From Micromonospora sp. R77 (lineage in GTDB: Bacteria; Actinomycetota; Actinomycetes; Mycobacteriales; Micromonosporaceae), in assembly GCF_022747945.1 (NCBI RefSeq), contig NZ_JALDST010000001.1:1116001-1180000 (forward strand): a stretch of 64,000 nucleotides of DNA, given 5' to 3'. Position 1 is the stretch's first letter, and the number at the start of each line of letters is the position of its first letter. The notes below the pieces were generated by a model. The model had not been told where the DNA came from and made no database searches. It saw only the letters and a list, made by a program, of their open reading frames with translations. Of this stretch, positions 63,655 through 64,000 are shown one piece after another. The position numbers were made by a program, and so were the translations under genes.

Positions 63655-64000
63655 TCAGGCGGCGACGGCCTCCGCGAGGGCCTTGCGCCAGCCCTGCTGG
63701 TCCCGCGCCTCGCCGGGCATGTTCATCTCGGCGAACCGGACCACGCCGGCCTTGTCGATCACGAAGGTGCCCCGGTTGGCGATGCCCGCGACGTCGTTGA
63801 ACACGCCGTACGCCTGGGCCACCGCGCCGTGCGGCCAGAAGTCCGCCAGCAGCGGGAACTGGTAGCCCTCCCGGTCCGCCCAGATCTTGTGGGCGTAGAC
63901 CGAGTCGACGCTGACGGTCAGCACCTGGACGTCGTCGTTGACGTACTCGTTGAGGTTGTCCCGCACCTCGCAGAGCTCACCCTGGCAGATGCCGGTGAAG
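63655..64000 (-). CDS. Peroxiredoxin (AhpC/TSA family), partial
   Basis: The C-terminal 114 codons are visible; the N-terminus is beyond the right edge. FTGICQGELCEVRDNLNEYV contains the peroxidatic Cys region (Cys-x-x-x-x-Cys), then DVQVLTVSVDSVYAHKIWAD, FPLLADFWPHGAVAQAYGVF and NRGTFVIDKAGVVRF. This matches AhpE-like peroxiredoxins, which reduce peroxides and peroxynitrite in the cytosol. It is preceded on its 3' side by tRNA-Val. Confidence 0.9.
   Translation of the reverse strand, partial: FTGICQGELCEVRDNLNEYVNDDVQVLTVSVDSVYAHKIWADREGYQFPLLADFWPHGAVAQAYGVFNDVAGIANRGTFVIDKAGVVRFAEMNMPGEARDQQGWRKALAEAVAA

Overview
The window looks like a chromosomal segment of a high-GC actinomycete, most likely Micromonosporaceae (Micromonospora or a relative). 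Support: very high GC with GTG/TTG starts and many 4-nt GTGA/ATGA gene overlaps; a GlnA2-type glutamine synthetase near glutamine-dependent nadE and panB; an F420:NADP oxidoreductase; a type A rnpB; the Nif3 / zinc-ribbon / RNase H-phosphatase trio; and long GC-rich palindromes between genes of a kind I associate with Micromonospora. The genus is inferred, not proven.

Layout. 0-2.8 kb: the N-terminal part of a probable NACHT (STAND) NTPase runs off the left edge, followed by a frameshifted WYL regulator, a DUF350 membrane protein and a methyltransferase. 2.8-11.3 kb: housekeeping metabolism (glnA2, nadE, panB, npdG), an RNB ribonuclease and a Lys/Ala-rich histone-like protein. 11.3-15.1 kb: a PadR-membrane protein pair, a GNAT enzyme behind two leader hairpins, and a YcaQ/AlkX-like glycosylase. 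15.1-18.2 kb: a two-gene operon of related uncharacterised proteins, a transposase remnant, a SnoaL-like protein and rnpB. 18.5-24.3 kb: a translationally coupled pair of roadblock proteins, a TSUP exporter, a divergent MarR/MFS pair with two matched operators, and an SSS symporter with its DUF3311 partner. 24.3-29.9 kb: RNase H-phosphatase, zinc-ribbon protein, Nif3, a flavoprotein-XRE pair and a prim-pol-like protein. 30.4-36.6 kb: a five-gene operon joining DUF1800 and DUF1501 proteins to a ferric-reductase-like flavohaem protein, an FMN-binding protein and ApbE. This is the most coherent candidate for an under-described system. 37.1-42.3 kb: DUF3040, a SWIM-SNF2 pair and a PfkB kinase, with many apparent frameshifts. 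42.3-54.8 kb: accessory metabolism and regulators (pyruvyl transferase, TetR/DHFR-like pair, hydrolase, GNAT, NCS2 purine permease, GH15 trehalase/glucoamylase, enoyl-reductase-like protein, GlxA-type AraC regulator, acyltransferase). 55-57.4 kb: a rifampicin monooxygenase (rox) preceded by a rifamycin-associated-element-like inverted repeat. 57.4-62.1 kb: small uncharacterised genes, including a four-gene Cys-rich micro-operon with a 4-nt overlap at every junction, downstream of a helix-turn-helix/TPR-like regulator. 62.1-64 kb: two small secreted proteins, tRNA-Val(TAC) and a peroxiredoxin cut by the right edge.

How genes work together. The 30.4-36.6 kb operon fits a membrane flavin electron-transfer chain: ApbE attaches FMN to the FMN-binding protein, which would exchange electrons with the reductase, and the DUF1501/DUF1800 pair would be exported partners. 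Roadblock proteins usually serve a small GTPase, but none is adjacent. The rox gene and its upstream element point to a rifamycin response. At least five genes need frame changes to give full-length products. Several of these are single missing G/C bases, so base-call error should be excluded before calling them pseudogenes.
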